NCBI RefSeq assembly: GCF_000826685.1
Contig: NZ_JROO01000018.1
Coordinates: 1-64,000, forward strand
DNA from: Streptomonospora alba
GTDB lineage: Bacteria; Actinomycetota; Actinomycetes; Streptosporangiales; Streptosporangiaceae
Direction of reading: 5' to 3'
DNA length: 64,000 nucleotides
Both the position numbers and the translations under genes were made by a program. The notes below the pieces were generated by a model. It saw only the letters and a program-made list of their open reading frames with translations, was not told the origin of the DNA and searched no databases. Below are positions 16,756 to 24,593 of the stretch, one piece after another. Numbering within the stretch: position 1 is the first letter of the stretch; each line of letters starts with the position of its first letter.

Positions 16756-16998
16756 TCAGGCGCGCGTGGGGTACTCCGGGGGCTCGTTCCCGCCCTGCTG
16801 GTCGGGGTCGTAGGAGGCGGGATCCGTGGGAGAGGGCTCGCGCTCGCCGGCGATCTCCTCGTCCGGCGAGGGGCGAGCGCCCTGGCCGCCGGGGCGGCGG
16901 TCGGCCAGGGGGCGCTCCTCCTGCGGTTCCTCGGAGCCGCGGGCCTCCGCTGCCTCGTCGTCTGCGGCGGAGGCGCCGTCGGTGTCGTGTTCGGACAT
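16756..16998 (-). CDS. Small acidic disordered protein
   Basis: 80 residues, rich in Glu, Asp, Pro and Gly, with no predicted fold or membrane segment and ending DQQGGNEPPEYPTRA. I do not recognise a family. AGGGAG sits about 7 bases before ATG 16998, which argues it is translated. It lies 43 bases downstream of the PoxB-like gene on the same strand and may be co-transcribed with it. Function unknown. Confidence 0.55.
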   Translation of the reverse strand: MSEHDTDGASAADDEAAEARGSEEPQEERPLADRRPGGQGARPSPDEEIAGEREPSPTDPASYDPDQQGGNEPPEYPTRA

Positions 16999-17041
16999 GT
17001 GGCTCCCTGCGTCACGGGGCCGCAGCCGAGGCTCGCCCGGC

Positions 17042-18838
17042 TCAGCGGCGCGGTGTGGTGAACTCCTGGAGCTTGGTGCGCAGCCCCTTGGTCATCAGGT
17101 CGAAGCGGTCGGGATCGCCCGAGGCCAGCGCCTTGGCCATGTCGGTGAGCTGTTCGGTCTCGACATAGGGCGGAATCGGCGGGATGTCGGGGTCGCAGTG
17201 GATGTCGAGCACCACCGGGCCCGTGGCCGACAGTGCGCGGTCCCAGGCCGGCGCCACGGCGTCGGGCCGATCCACGGTCTCGCCCTCCAGGCCGATGGAT
17301 TTCGCGAAGTCCGCATAGGAGATCGAGGGCAGGTCCTGGCTGTAGGGCAGCTTGGGCGAGCCGCCCATCGCCCGCAGCTCCCAGGTGACCTGGTTCAGAT
17401 CGTTGTTGTGCAGCACGCAGACGATCAGCCGCGGATCACTCCACTCCCGGGCGTAGCGGCGGATGGTGATCAGCTCGGCCATCCCGTTCATCTGCATGGC
17501 GCCGTCGCCGACCAGGGCGATCGCCGGCCGGTCGGGGTGGGCGTACTTCGCTCCGATGGCGTAGGGCACGCCGGGACCCATGGTGGCCAGGGTCCCCGAC
17601 AGCGAGCCGCGCATGCCGCTCTTGAAGCGCAGGTGGCGCGCGTACCAGTTGGCGGCCGAACCCGAGTCGGAGGTGACCATCACATTGTCGGGCAGCCGCG
17701 GCGACAGCTGGTTGAAGATGAGCATCGGGTTGATCGGGTCGGCGGGCACGTGGGCCTGCTGGTCCATGGAGTCCCACCAGTCGCGCACGCTCTTCTCGAT
17801 GCCTTCGCGCCACCGCTCGGGGCCCCGGTCCCCCTTGCGGGTGCGCACCTTGGTCGTCAGCCGGCGCAGCGTCTCGGCGGCGTCGCCGACGAGGTTGACC
17901 TCGGTGGGATAGCGCATCCCGATCATGTGCGGATCGATGTCGATCTGCACCGCCCGCTTGCCGAAGGGCGGATAGTGCTGGGCGTAGGGCACGTTGGAGC
18001 CGACGATGACGAAGGTGTCGCAGTCGCGCAGCATCTCCCACGTCGGCCGGGTGCCCAGCAGCCCGATCGAGCCGGTGACGAAGGGGAGTTCGTCGTCGAG
18101 GACGTCCTTGCCCAGCAGCGCCTTGGCCACGCCCCCGCGGGTGGCCTCGGCGAGTTCGACGACCTCGTCGGCCGCCCCGCGGGCGCCCTGGCCGATGAGG
18201 ATCGCGGTCTTCTCGCCCTCGTTGATGAGGTCGGCCGCCCGCTGCACCTCGTCCTCGGGCGGCACCGTCAGCGCCCGGCTCAGCCCGGGCTTGCTGGAGG
18301 GCACGTGCTTGAACTCGTGCTCGGGCGGGCTGTACTCCGTCTCCTGCAGGTCGGCCGGGATGATGACCGCGGTAGGGCAGCGCTCGGACAGCGCAGTGCG
18401 GATCGCGCGGTCGATCAGGTTGGGGAACTGCTGGGGCACCGTCGCGGTCTGCACATAGGCGCCGGCCACGTCCTTGTAGAGCGAATGCATGTCGATTTCC
18501 TGCTGGATGCTTCCGCCCATCCCCGTGCGGTGGACCTGGCCCACGATGGCGAGCACGGGCACGTGGTCCAGCTTGGCGTCGTAGAGGCCGTTGAGCAGGT
18601 GCACGCCGCCGGGGCCGCTCGTGGCCATGCAGACCCCGAGATTGCCGCTGAACTTGGCGTAGCCGACGGCTTCGAAGGCCGACATCTCCTCGTGGCGGCT
18701 CTGGACGAAGTGCGGCCCCTCGGCCTGGCCGAGCTCGGAGACGATCCCGTTGATGCCGTCGCCCGGATAGCCGAAGATGTAGTCGATCCCCCAGCCCCGC
18801 AGGCGCTGCAGCACATGGTCGGCGACAGTCTGACTCAC
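17042..18838 (-). CDS. ThDP-requiring enzyme, pyruvate oxidase (PoxB)-like
   Basis: Cytosolic ThDP enzyme of 598 residues. N-terminal pyrimidine domain has GYPGDGINGI and the activating Glu in SRHEEMSAFEA. The pyrophosphate domain has GDGAMQMNGMAEL followed about 28 residues later by NND. The overall pattern matches pyruvate oxidase/dehydrogenase (PoxB-type, pyruvate to acetate + CO2) and the broadly annotated actinobacterial 'thiamine pyrophosphate-requiring protein'. Residues past 550 are shorter than the E. coli PoxB membrane-binding tail, so a different electron acceptor is possible. GTG 18838 is preceded by AGGGGAGAA. A TetR gene lies 103 bases upstream on the same strand. Confidence 0.8.
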   Translation of the reverse strand: MSQTVADHVLQRLRGWGIDYIFGYPGDGINGIVSELGQAEGPHFVQSRHEEMSAFEAVGYAKFSGNLGVCMATSGPGGVHLLNGLYDAKLDHVPVLAIVGQVHRTGMGGSIQQEIDMHSLYKDVAGAYVQTATVPQQFPNLIDRAIRTALSERCPTAVIIPADLQETEYSPPEHEFKHVPSSKPGLSRALTVPPEDEVQRAADLINEGEKTAILIGQGARGAADEVVELAEATRGGVAKALLGKDVLDDELPFVTGSIGLLGTRPTWEMLRDCDTFVIVGSNVPYAQHYPPFGKRAVQIDIDPHMIGMRYPTEVNLVGDAAETLRRLTTKVRTRKGDRGPERWREGIEKSVRDWWDSMDQQAHVPADPINPMLIFNQLSPRLPDNVMVTSDSGSAANWYARHLRFKSGMRGSLSGTLATMGPGVPYAIGAKYAHPDRPAIALVGDGAMQMNGMAELITIRRYAREWSDPRLIVCVLHNNDLNQVTWELRAMGGSPKLPYSQDLPSISYADFAKSIGLEGETVDRPDAVAPAWDRALSATGPVVLDIHCDPDIPPIPPYVETEQLTDMAKALASGDPDRFDLMTKGLRTKLQEFTTPRR

Positions 18839-18941
18839 GTCGGTTCTCCCCTTACGTACGCGGCCCGTGCCATTGCCTCGGCCGTGCCGCTGCCCCGGCA
18901 CCCCGGAGGCAAACGTGCGCACGGGCGCCGCGGCGAGGGGG

Positions 18942-19574
18942 TCAGGACGGCTGGATGTCGCCGGTGGTGTAGCGCTCCACGCCGACCAGGGCCAGGTTGG
19001 TCACCCGGTCGACGAGGCTGTCGGGGCTTTCCTCGGGGTGCTCGAGCAACCAGTCGCTGAGCGAGTCGGCGGCTCCGATGGCGATGCGGGCCAGGATCTC
19101 GGCGTCGCGCTCGGTGATGATGCGCTCGCCGCCGGGCAGCCGGGTGCCGGCCACGACCAGGCGGGTGATCTCCTCGATGACACGGCAGCGGGCGGCGTTG
19201 ACCTCCTGGGCGAAGGGCTCGCCCTGGGTGCGGGCGTGCTGGTAGAGGACCGCCCAGCTGTCCCGGTTGTCGGCGACGAAGCGGAAGAACACCCGCAGCC
19301 CCGACCACAGCCCCAGCTCCGGCGGCTCGTCGGGGTGCACGGCCGCGCGCACCGCCTCGACCACCCGGTCGGCCTCGCGGTGGATGCAGGCGGTGAACAG
19401 CCGCTCCTTGGAGCCCAGGTAGATGTAGACCATCGGCTTGGAGATGCCGGCCGCCTCGGCGATCTCCTCCACGCTGGCCGTGTGGTAGCCGGAGTGGGAG
19501 AAGACCCGTACCGCGGCGTCGATCATCTGTCGCTCGCGGACCTCGCGCGGCAGGCGCTGCTGTTTGGTGACCAC
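18942..19574 (-). CDS. TetR-family transcriptional regulator
   Basis: 210-residue TetR repressor. The N-terminal helix-turn-helix is textbook (IDAAVRVFSHSGYHTASVEEIAEAAGISKPMVYIYLGSKERLF), followed by a helical ligand-binding domain. It is divergent from the alcohol dehydrogenase gene with a 186-bp region between. That region holds the perfect dyad ACCGAC-TG-GTCGGT, characteristic of TetR-family operators, so it probably represses the dehydrogenase/acyl-CoA synthetase pair and itself. Ligand unknown, likely an alcohol- or fatty-acyl-derived molecule judging from the targets. Confidence 0.9.
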   Translation of the reverse strand: MVTKQQRLPREVRERQMIDAAVRVFSHSGYHTASVEEIAEAAGISKPMVYIYLGSKERLFTACIHREADRVVEAVRAAVHPDEPPELGLWSGLRVFFRFVADNRDSWAVLYQHARTQGEPFAQEVNAARCRVIEEITRLVVAGTRLPGGERIITERDAEILARIAIGAADSLSDWLLEHPEESPDSLVDRVTNLALVGVERYTTGDIQPS

Positions 19575-19694
19575 GACCCGACCCTATCGACACACCCGCG
19601 CCGCCGCGGCCGGACCGGGCGATCGAAACCGCCGGATCGGCGGGCGGTTCGGAGCGAGCGGCGCCTGCGGGGACGGCCTTTACCCCACTGGTAA

Positions 19695-19716
19695 ACCGAC
19701 TGGTCGGTCTTATAAG
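19695..19716. promoter_or_regulatory. TetR operator overlapping the dehydrogenase promoter
   Basis: Dyad ACCGACTGGTCGGT (19695-19708) immediately precedes a -10-like TATAAG (19711-19716), so a bound TetR would cover the -10/-35 spacer. CTGGT is also repeated just upstream (19688-19692). Confidence 0.7.
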
Positions 19717-19760
19717 GTCGCGGTACTTCGAGGTAAGCGGGATCACATGAAGGGCGCCAC

Positions 19761-20852
19761 ATGAGCACCACCGTCAACGCCGCCGTCTTCGCCGGGGTCG
19801 AGGAGCCGCCGCGTATCGAGCGCATCACCCTCAACGAACCGGGGCCGGGGCAGGTGCGGGTGCGGCTGGCCGCTGCGGGTGTGTGCCACTCCGACCTCTC
19901 GCTGGCCCAGGGCGTGCTGCCGCAGAAGCTGCCCGCCGTGCTGGGCCACGAGGGCGCCGGCACCGTCGAGGCCGTGGGGCCCGGCGTGACAGGGCTGGAG
20001 CCGGGCGCGCCCGTGGTGCTCAACTGGACGCCGCCGTGCCGCGCGTGCTGGTACTGCGAGAACGGCGAGCCCTACCTGTGCGAGCACGGCCTGGACGCCG
20101 CGCAGCAGGCCTACGGCAAGCTGGGCGACGGCACCGAGGTCTACCCCGGTCTGGGCACGGCGGCCTTCGCCGAGGCGACGGTGGTACCCGCCAACGGCGT
20201 GGTACGCATGCCCGAGGGCATCGACCCCGGGACCGCGGCCCTGCTCGGCTGCGCCGTGCTGACCGGCTGGGGCGCGGTCACCAACACCGCCGACGTGCGC
20301 GCGGGCCGCTCGGCGGCGGTGATCGGGCTGGGGGGCGTGGGCCTGGCGGCGCTGCAGGCGGCCGTGCTGGCCGGAGCCGGCCCCGTCATCGCCGTGGACG
20401 CCTCCCCCGCCAAGCGCGATCTGGCCCTCGCGCTGGGCGCCACCCACTTCGTCCAGGCGGGCGAGGGCCTCGTCGGCGAGGTCCAGGCGCTGACCGGCGG
20501 GCGCGGCGTCGACCACGCCTTCGAGGTCGTGGGCTCCAGTACGACCATCCGCGCGGCCTGGGACATCAGCCGGCGCGGCGGCGAGGTGACGGTGGTGGGC
20601 GCCGGCGCGCTGGAGGACACCGTCGCCTTCAGCGCCCTGGAGATCTTCCACCAGGCCCGCACGCTGCGGGGGTGCTTCTACGGCTCCTGCGACCCCGACC
20701 GCGACATGCCCGTGGTCGCCCAGCATGTCCGCAGCGGCGGCCTGGATCTGGCGACGATGGTCACCGACGAGGTCGGCCTCGACGGGCTGCCGGACGCGTT
20801 CCAGCGGATGCGGGACGGCAAGGGCGGGCGCTCGCTCATCCGGTTCGGCTGA
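19761..20852 (+). CDS. Zinc-dependent alcohol dehydrogenase (MDR family)
   Basis: Medium-chain dehydrogenase of 363 residues. Catalytic zinc ligands are in GVCHSD and LGHEGAG. The structural zinc lobe is PCRACWYCENGEPYLC, and the Rossmann motif is GLGGVGLAALQ. It is close to class III-type alcohol dehydrogenases that oxidise primary alcohols or thiol-formaldehyde adducts with NAD. The next gene encodes an acyl-CoA synthetase, so an alcohol to aldehyde/acid to acyl-CoA route is plausible, although no aldehyde dehydrogenase is adjacent. GAAGGGC lies shortly before ATG 19761. Regulated most likely by the divergent TetR protein. Confidence 0.88.
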   Translation: MSTTVNAAVFAGVEEPPRIERITLNEPGPGQVRVRLAAAGVCHSDLSLAQGVLPQKLPAVLGHEGAGTVEAVGPGVTGLEPGAPVVLNWTPPCRACWYCENGEPYLCEHGLDAAQQAYGKLGDGTEVYPGLGTAAFAEATVVPANGVVRMPEGIDPGTAALLGCAVLTGWGAVTNTADVRAGRSAAVIGLGGVGLAALQAAVLAGAGPVIAVDASPAKRDLALALGATHFVQAGEGLVGEVQALTGGRGVDHAFEVVGSSTTIRAAWDISRRGGEVTVVGAGALEDTVAFSALEIFHQARTLRGCFYGSCDPDRDMPVVAQHVRSGGLDLATMVTDEVGLDGLPDAFQRMRDGKGGRSLIRFG

Positions 20853-20938
20853 CCGCCGGCCGGCGGCCGCACGGGCGGGCGCCCGCCCGCCTCCTCCCGC
20901 TTGCCCAGGACCCGCCACACCGACCGTGGGGAGTGCAC

Positions 20939-22693
20939 GTGACCGTGGAAGAGCAGTCGACCGAACCCGAGATCGCCCGCCCGATGCGCCCGCTCGCGGC
21001 GGTCACCGCGCGGCTGCTGGTGAGCGGAGGCCCCTTCGAGATGGAGACGGCCGAGATCAACGGCGTCGCCACCCGGGTGTGGAAGAACGCGCCTCCGCAC
21101 ATGCGCTCCATCGTCGAGTCGAGCGCGGAACACGGAGACACCGCGGCGCTGGTCTACGGCGACGAACGGCTCACCCACACCGAGTTCTACCGGCACACCG
21201 CCGCCATGGCCCGCCGCCTGCTCGACGACTACGGGGTGGCCAAGGGCGACCGGGTGGCGATCGCGATGCGCAACTACCCCGAATGGGTGATCGCCTACTT
21301 CGCCGCCACCAGCATCGGCGCGATCGCCGTACCCTTGAACTCCTGGTGGAGCGGGCCGGAGCTCGAGTTCGGGCTCACCGACAGCGGAGCCACGGTGCTG
21401 GTGGCCGACCGCGAGCGCATCGAGCGGTTGGGCGAGGCGCTGGAGCGGCTGGAGCTGTCGCTGATCGGGGTACGCGCCGGGGAGCTGCCCGAGGGAGCGC
21501 GCTCCTGGGACGCGGTGCTGGGCGAGCCCGGGCCCGACGCGCGCCTGCCCGAGGCGCAACCGGCCCCCGACGAGCCGTGCACCCTGTTCTACACCTCGGG
21601 CACCACGGGGCGGCCCAAGGCCGCGGTGGGGTCGCACCGCAACCTGTCCACCAACATCGTCTCCGGCTCCTTCTCGCGGTTCCGCTCGCTGATGCGGCTC
21701 GGCCTGGAGATGGAGGAGGTCCAGGCCTACGTCGACGCGCTGGGGCCCTCGGTCGTGCTGTGCGTACTGCCGCTGTTCCACGCCACCGGTGCCCAGACGG
21801 TCATGCTGCCCACGCTGGCCAACGGCGGGACGCTGGTGCTGATGTACAAGTGGGATCCCGAGGAGGCGATGCGCCTGATCGAGCGCGAGCGGGTCAGCGC
21901 GATCACCGCGGTGCCGTCGATGATCTCGCAGATGACCGCCTCGCCCCGGCTCGGCGACTACGACCTCGGCAGCCTGATGGTGCTGGCCTCCGGCGGTGCG
22001 CCCGCCGCGCCCGCGCTGGTCTCGCGCACCCGCCGGAGTATGCACGAGATGCTGCTGGGGCAGGGCTACGGGCTCACCGAGTGCTCGGCGACGGCGACCA
22101 CCAACGGCGGCAGCGACTACCTGCTCAAGCCCGACAGCGCAGGGCTGCCGGTGGCCACGGTCGACATCATGATCGTCGACGCCGCCGAGCAGGAGCTGCC
22201 GCCGGGCGAGATCGGCGAGGTCTGGATCCGGGGCCCGGGGGTGGTGCACGGCTACTGGCAGCGCCCCCAGGCCACGGCGGCCGCCTTCACCGGCGGGTGG
22301 CTGCGCACCGGCGACCTGGGGCGGCTGGACGAGGAGGGCTTCCTCTACATCGTCGACCGGGCCACCGACATGATCATCCGCGGCGGCGAGAACGTCTACT
22401 GCGCCGAGGTGGAGGCCGCCGTCCACGAGCACCCGGCGGTGGGCGAGGTCGCGGTGGTCGGGGTCCCCGACGAGGACATGGGCGAGGAGGTGGCCGCGGT
22501 GGTGCGCCTGCTGCCCGGCGGCGAGCTGACCGAGCAGGAGCTGGCGGACTTCCTCGCGCCGCGCGTGGCGGCCTTCAAGATCCCCTCGCGCATCCGCATC
22601 GTGACCGAGGACCTGCCGCGCAACGCCGCCGGCAAGCTGCTGAAGAAGCGTCTGAAGCAGGAGTACGGCTGGAGCGCCGCCGAGCGGGGGTGA
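20939..22693 (+). CDS. AMP-forming acyl-CoA synthetase (class I adenylate-forming)
   Basis: 584-residue ANL-superfamily ligase activating a carboxylic acid to acyl-CoA via acyl-AMP. Core motifs in order: FYTSGTTGRPKAAV (P-loop), PLFHATG, GYGLTECSA, WLRTGDLG, RGGENVYCAEVE, and the C-terminal lysine in NAAGKLLKKRL. A 70-residue N-terminal extension precedes the core. Length and motifs fit medium/long-chain fatty acyl-CoA ligases. GTG 20939 is used, with GGGGAG at 20928-20933; GTG 20933 overlaps that RBS. It follows the alcohol dehydrogenase by 86 bases and ends at a 16-bp terminator. Confidence 0.87.
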   Translation: MTVEEQSTEPEIARPMRPLAAVTARLLVSGGPFEMETAEINGVATRVWKNAPPHMRSIVESSAEHGDTAALVYGDERLTHTEFYRHTAAMARRLLDDYGVAKGDRVAIAMRNYPEWVIAYFAATSIGAIAVPLNSWWSGPELEFGLTDSGATVLVADRERIERLGEALERLELSLIGVRAGELPEGARSWDAVLGEPGPDARLPEAQPAPDEPCTLFYTSGTTGRPKAAVGSHRNLSTNIVSGSFSRFRSLMRLGLEMEEVQAYVDALGPSVVLCVLPLFHATGAQTVMLPTLANGGTLVLMYKWDPEEAMRLIERERVSAITAVPSMISQMTASPRLGDYDLGSLMVLASGGAPAAPALVSRTRRSMHEMLLGQGYGLTECSATATTNGGSDYLLKPDSAGLPVATVDIMIVDAAEQELPPGEIGEVWIRGPGVVHGYWQRPQATAAAFTGGWLRTGDLGRLDEEGFLYIVDRATDMIIRGGENVYCAEVEAAVHEHPAVGEVAVVGVPDEDMGEEVAAVVRLLPGGELTEQELADFLAPRVAAFKIPSRIRIVTEDLPRNAAGKLLKKRLKQEYGWSAAERG

Positions 22694-22709
22694 GGGCCGC
22701 TTCCGCGCT

Positions 22710-22747
22710 CGGTCGTGTCCTCCCGCCGCCGCGGGAGGACACGACCG
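22710..22747. terminator. Bidirectional terminator after the acyl-CoA synthetase
   Basis: Perfect 16-bp stem CGGTCGTGTCCTCCCG (22710-22725) with its complement (22732-22747), 6-base loop; lies between converging genes. Confidence 0.9.
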
Positions 22748-22748
22748 G

Positions 22749-23012
22749 TCACTCCTCTGCGACGCCCCCGTCGCGGCCGCCCTCGGCCCCGTCCGAGCCG
22801 CCCGCCTCCTCGTCGTGCCGGGGCCGGGGCGGGCGCCCGCGGCGGGGCAGGCCCTTGGCATCGCGGGGCAGTCGGCCCGCGTCGGCGAGCGCGCGGCGCA
22901 GCAGGAACTCGATCTGGGCGTTGGTGCTGCGCAGCTCGTCGCCGGCCCACCGGGCCAGCGCGTCGTGCACGGCCGGATCCAGCCGGAGCAGGATCTTCTT
23001 GCGCTCAGCCAC
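22749..23012 (-). CDS. Small ribbon-helix-helix-type protein
   Basis: 87 residues. The first 45 (KKILLRLDPAVHDALARWA, then STNAQIEFLLRRAL) have the strand-helix-helix signature of Arc/MetJ DNA-binding proteins. The remainder is a basic then acidic disordered tail. GTG 23012 matches the expected N-terminus; its RBS is poor, but the gene starts only 17 bases after the SPFH stop, so it is likely translated with it. It may regulate the SPFH operon. The stop touches the bidirectional terminator. Confidence 0.7.
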   Translation of the reverse strand: MAERKKILLRLDPAVHDALARWAGDELRSTNAQIEFLLRRALADAGRLPRDAKGLPRRGRPPRPRHDEEAGGSDGAEGGRDGGVAEE

Positions 23013-23029
23013 GGTGCTCCAGGCGTCGG

Positions 23030-23953
23030 CTACTGGTACAGGGATCCGGTGTTGACCACCGGGGTCGCGGGACGGTCCGAGCACAGCACCACGAGCAGGT
23101 TGCTGACCATCGTCGCCTTGCGCTCCTCGTCGAGTTCGACGACGTCGCGTTCGGCCAGGCGGGCCAGCGCCGCGTCGACCATGCCCACCGCTCCCTCGAC
23201 GATCTGCCGGCGGGCGGCCACGACGGCGCCTGCCTGCTGGCGCTGCAGCATGGCCTGGGCGATCTCCTGAGCGTAGGCCAGGTGGGTGATGCGCGACTCG
23301 ACGATACGCACGCCCGCCGACTCCACACGCTCGGCGATCTCCGCCGACAGGCGCTCGGTGATCTCCTCGGCGTTGTCGCGCAGCGACATCCGCTCGTCGC
23401 CCGCCGCGTCGTAGGGGTAGTCGTTGGCGATCCGCCGCACGGCCGTATCGGTCTGGATGGAGACGAACTCCACGAAGTCGTCGACCTCGAAGACCGCCTG
23501 GGCGGTGTCCTGGACCTGCCAGACCACCACCGCGGCGATCTCGATGGGACTGCCGCCGGCGTCGTTGACCTTCAGCACCGAGGTCTCGTGGTTGCGGATG
23601 CGCGTGGAGATCTGCCGGCGCGTCGTCAGGGGGTTGACCCAGCGAAGGCCGTCGACGCGCACCGTGCCGACGTAGCGGCCCAGGAACTGCAGGACGCGGG
23701 CCTGGTTGGGGGCGACCACGGTGAGCCCGGCCGCGGCCACGATCGCGACGGCCGCCAGGACCGCCCCGGCCGCCAGCAGCGGCGGCGAACCCGAGCCGAC
23801 GCCGGCGACGACCGCGGCCACGGCCGCGACCAGCGCGAGCAGGCAGGCGCCCGCCACGGGCAGGCCGGGCAGCTGCGGCGCAAGGCGCTCCCGGTACTTG
23901 GGCGCGGGCATCCGGACGCCGGCGCCTGCTGCGGGGGATTCGGACGGCGTCAT
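23030..23953 (-). CDS. SPFH/Band 7 domain membrane protein
   Basis: 307-residue protein with two N-terminal membrane segments (about 35-85) and an SPFH/prohibitin domain. The domain starts at VVAPNQARVLQFLGRYVGTV, runs through the WVNPLTTRRQISTRI, VVWQVQDTAQAVFEVDDF and LAEIAERVESAGV-type regions, and ends in a helical C-terminus. Such proteins scaffold membrane microdomains or regulate membrane proteases. ATG 23953 is chosen with a G-rich RBS (GGAAAGGGGG) upstream; ATG 23992 lacks one. Divergent from two PH-domain membrane proteins over a short AT-rich promoter with palindromes, suggesting a common membrane-stress function. Confidence 0.85.
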   Translation of the reverse strand: MTPSESPAAGAGVRMPAPKYRERLAPQLPGLPVAGACLLALVAAVAAVVAGVGSGSPPLLAAGAVLAAVAIVAAAGLTVVAPNQARVLQFLGRYVGTVRVDGLRWVNPLTTRRQISTRIRNHETSVLKVNDAGGSPIEIAAVVVWQVQDTAQAVFEVDDFVEFVSIQTDTAVRRIANDYPYDAAGDERMSLRDNAEEITERLSAEIAERVESAGVRIVESRITHLAYAQEIAQAMLQRQQAGAVVAARRQIVEGAVGMVDAALARLAERDVVELDEERKATMVSNLLVVLCSDRPATPVVNTGSLYQ

Positions 23954-23990
23954 CGGCGACGCCCCCTTTCCTTCGTTCGATGCCTGTCTC

Positions 23991-24011
23991 ATACTATCAT
24001 TGTGATATCAC
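23991..24011. promoter_or_regulatory. Divergent promoter with palindrome and direct repeats
   Basis: GTGATATCAC (24002-24011) is a perfect 10-bp palindrome. TATCA is repeated at 23995 and 24006, exactly 11 bp apart. The AT-rich block contains TACTAT (23992-23997) as a possible -10 for the rightward genes. Confidence 0.5.
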
Positions 24012-24059
24012 TTTTTTGAGCCATCGCATCGGACCACCACACGAGAGGGGATCCGGGCC

Positions 24060-24593
24060 ATGACAACCACCCGATCCGCCCCGTCCGCAACCGTCCTGCG
24101 TCCGCCCCGCCACCGCGTCGCCCGCCGCGCCGTCGTCTGGTGGAGTACCCGCATTCTGTCCGGCACCGCCCTCGCCGCGGGCGCGCCGGCACTCGCGGCC
24201 CTGGCCGTGCCCGCACTCGGCACACCGCCGGAGGTACTGACCACCGCCCTGTGGTGGGCGGCGGCCGCACTGGGCGGCGCCGGGCTGGCCACTGCGGCCG
24301 TCGTGCCCCAATGGCGCTTCCGGGTGCACCGCTGGGAGGTCACCGACACCGCCGTCTACACCGCCTCGGGCTGGCTGTGGCAGGAATGGCGGGTGGCGCC
24401 CATGTCGCGCGTCCAGACCGTCGACACCCAGCGCGGCCCGCTGCAGCGGCTCTTCCGGCTGGCCGACGTCGTGGTCACCACCGCCTCGGCCGCCGGACCG
24501 ATCTCCATCAAGGGCATCGACGGCGATCGGGCCCGGAGCGTGGCCGCGGAGCTGACCGAAGCCGCCCACAACACGGAGGGAGACGCGACATGA
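24060..24593 (+). CDS. PH-domain (bPH2, YdbS-like) membrane protein
   Basis: 177 residues, two membrane helices (about 25-80) followed by a bacterial PH-like (DUF304/bPH2) domain with the family's RWEVTDTAVYTASGWLWQEW and PMSRVQTVDTQRGPLQRLF segments. It resembles Bacillus YdbS, which pairs with YdbT. The reading frame overlaps the next gene by ATGA, as in ydbS-ydbT. Divergent from the SPFH gene. Exact role unknown; family members affect stress or antimicrobial resistance. Confidence 0.82.
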   Translation: MTTTRSAPSATVLRPPRHRVARRAVVWWSTRILSGTALAAGAPALAALAVPALGTPPEVLTTALWWAAAALGGAGLATAAVVPQWRFRVHRWEVTDTAVYTASGWLWQEWRVAPMSRVQTVDTQRGPLQRLFRLADVVVTTASAAGPISIKGIDGDRARSVAAELTEAAHNTEGDAT

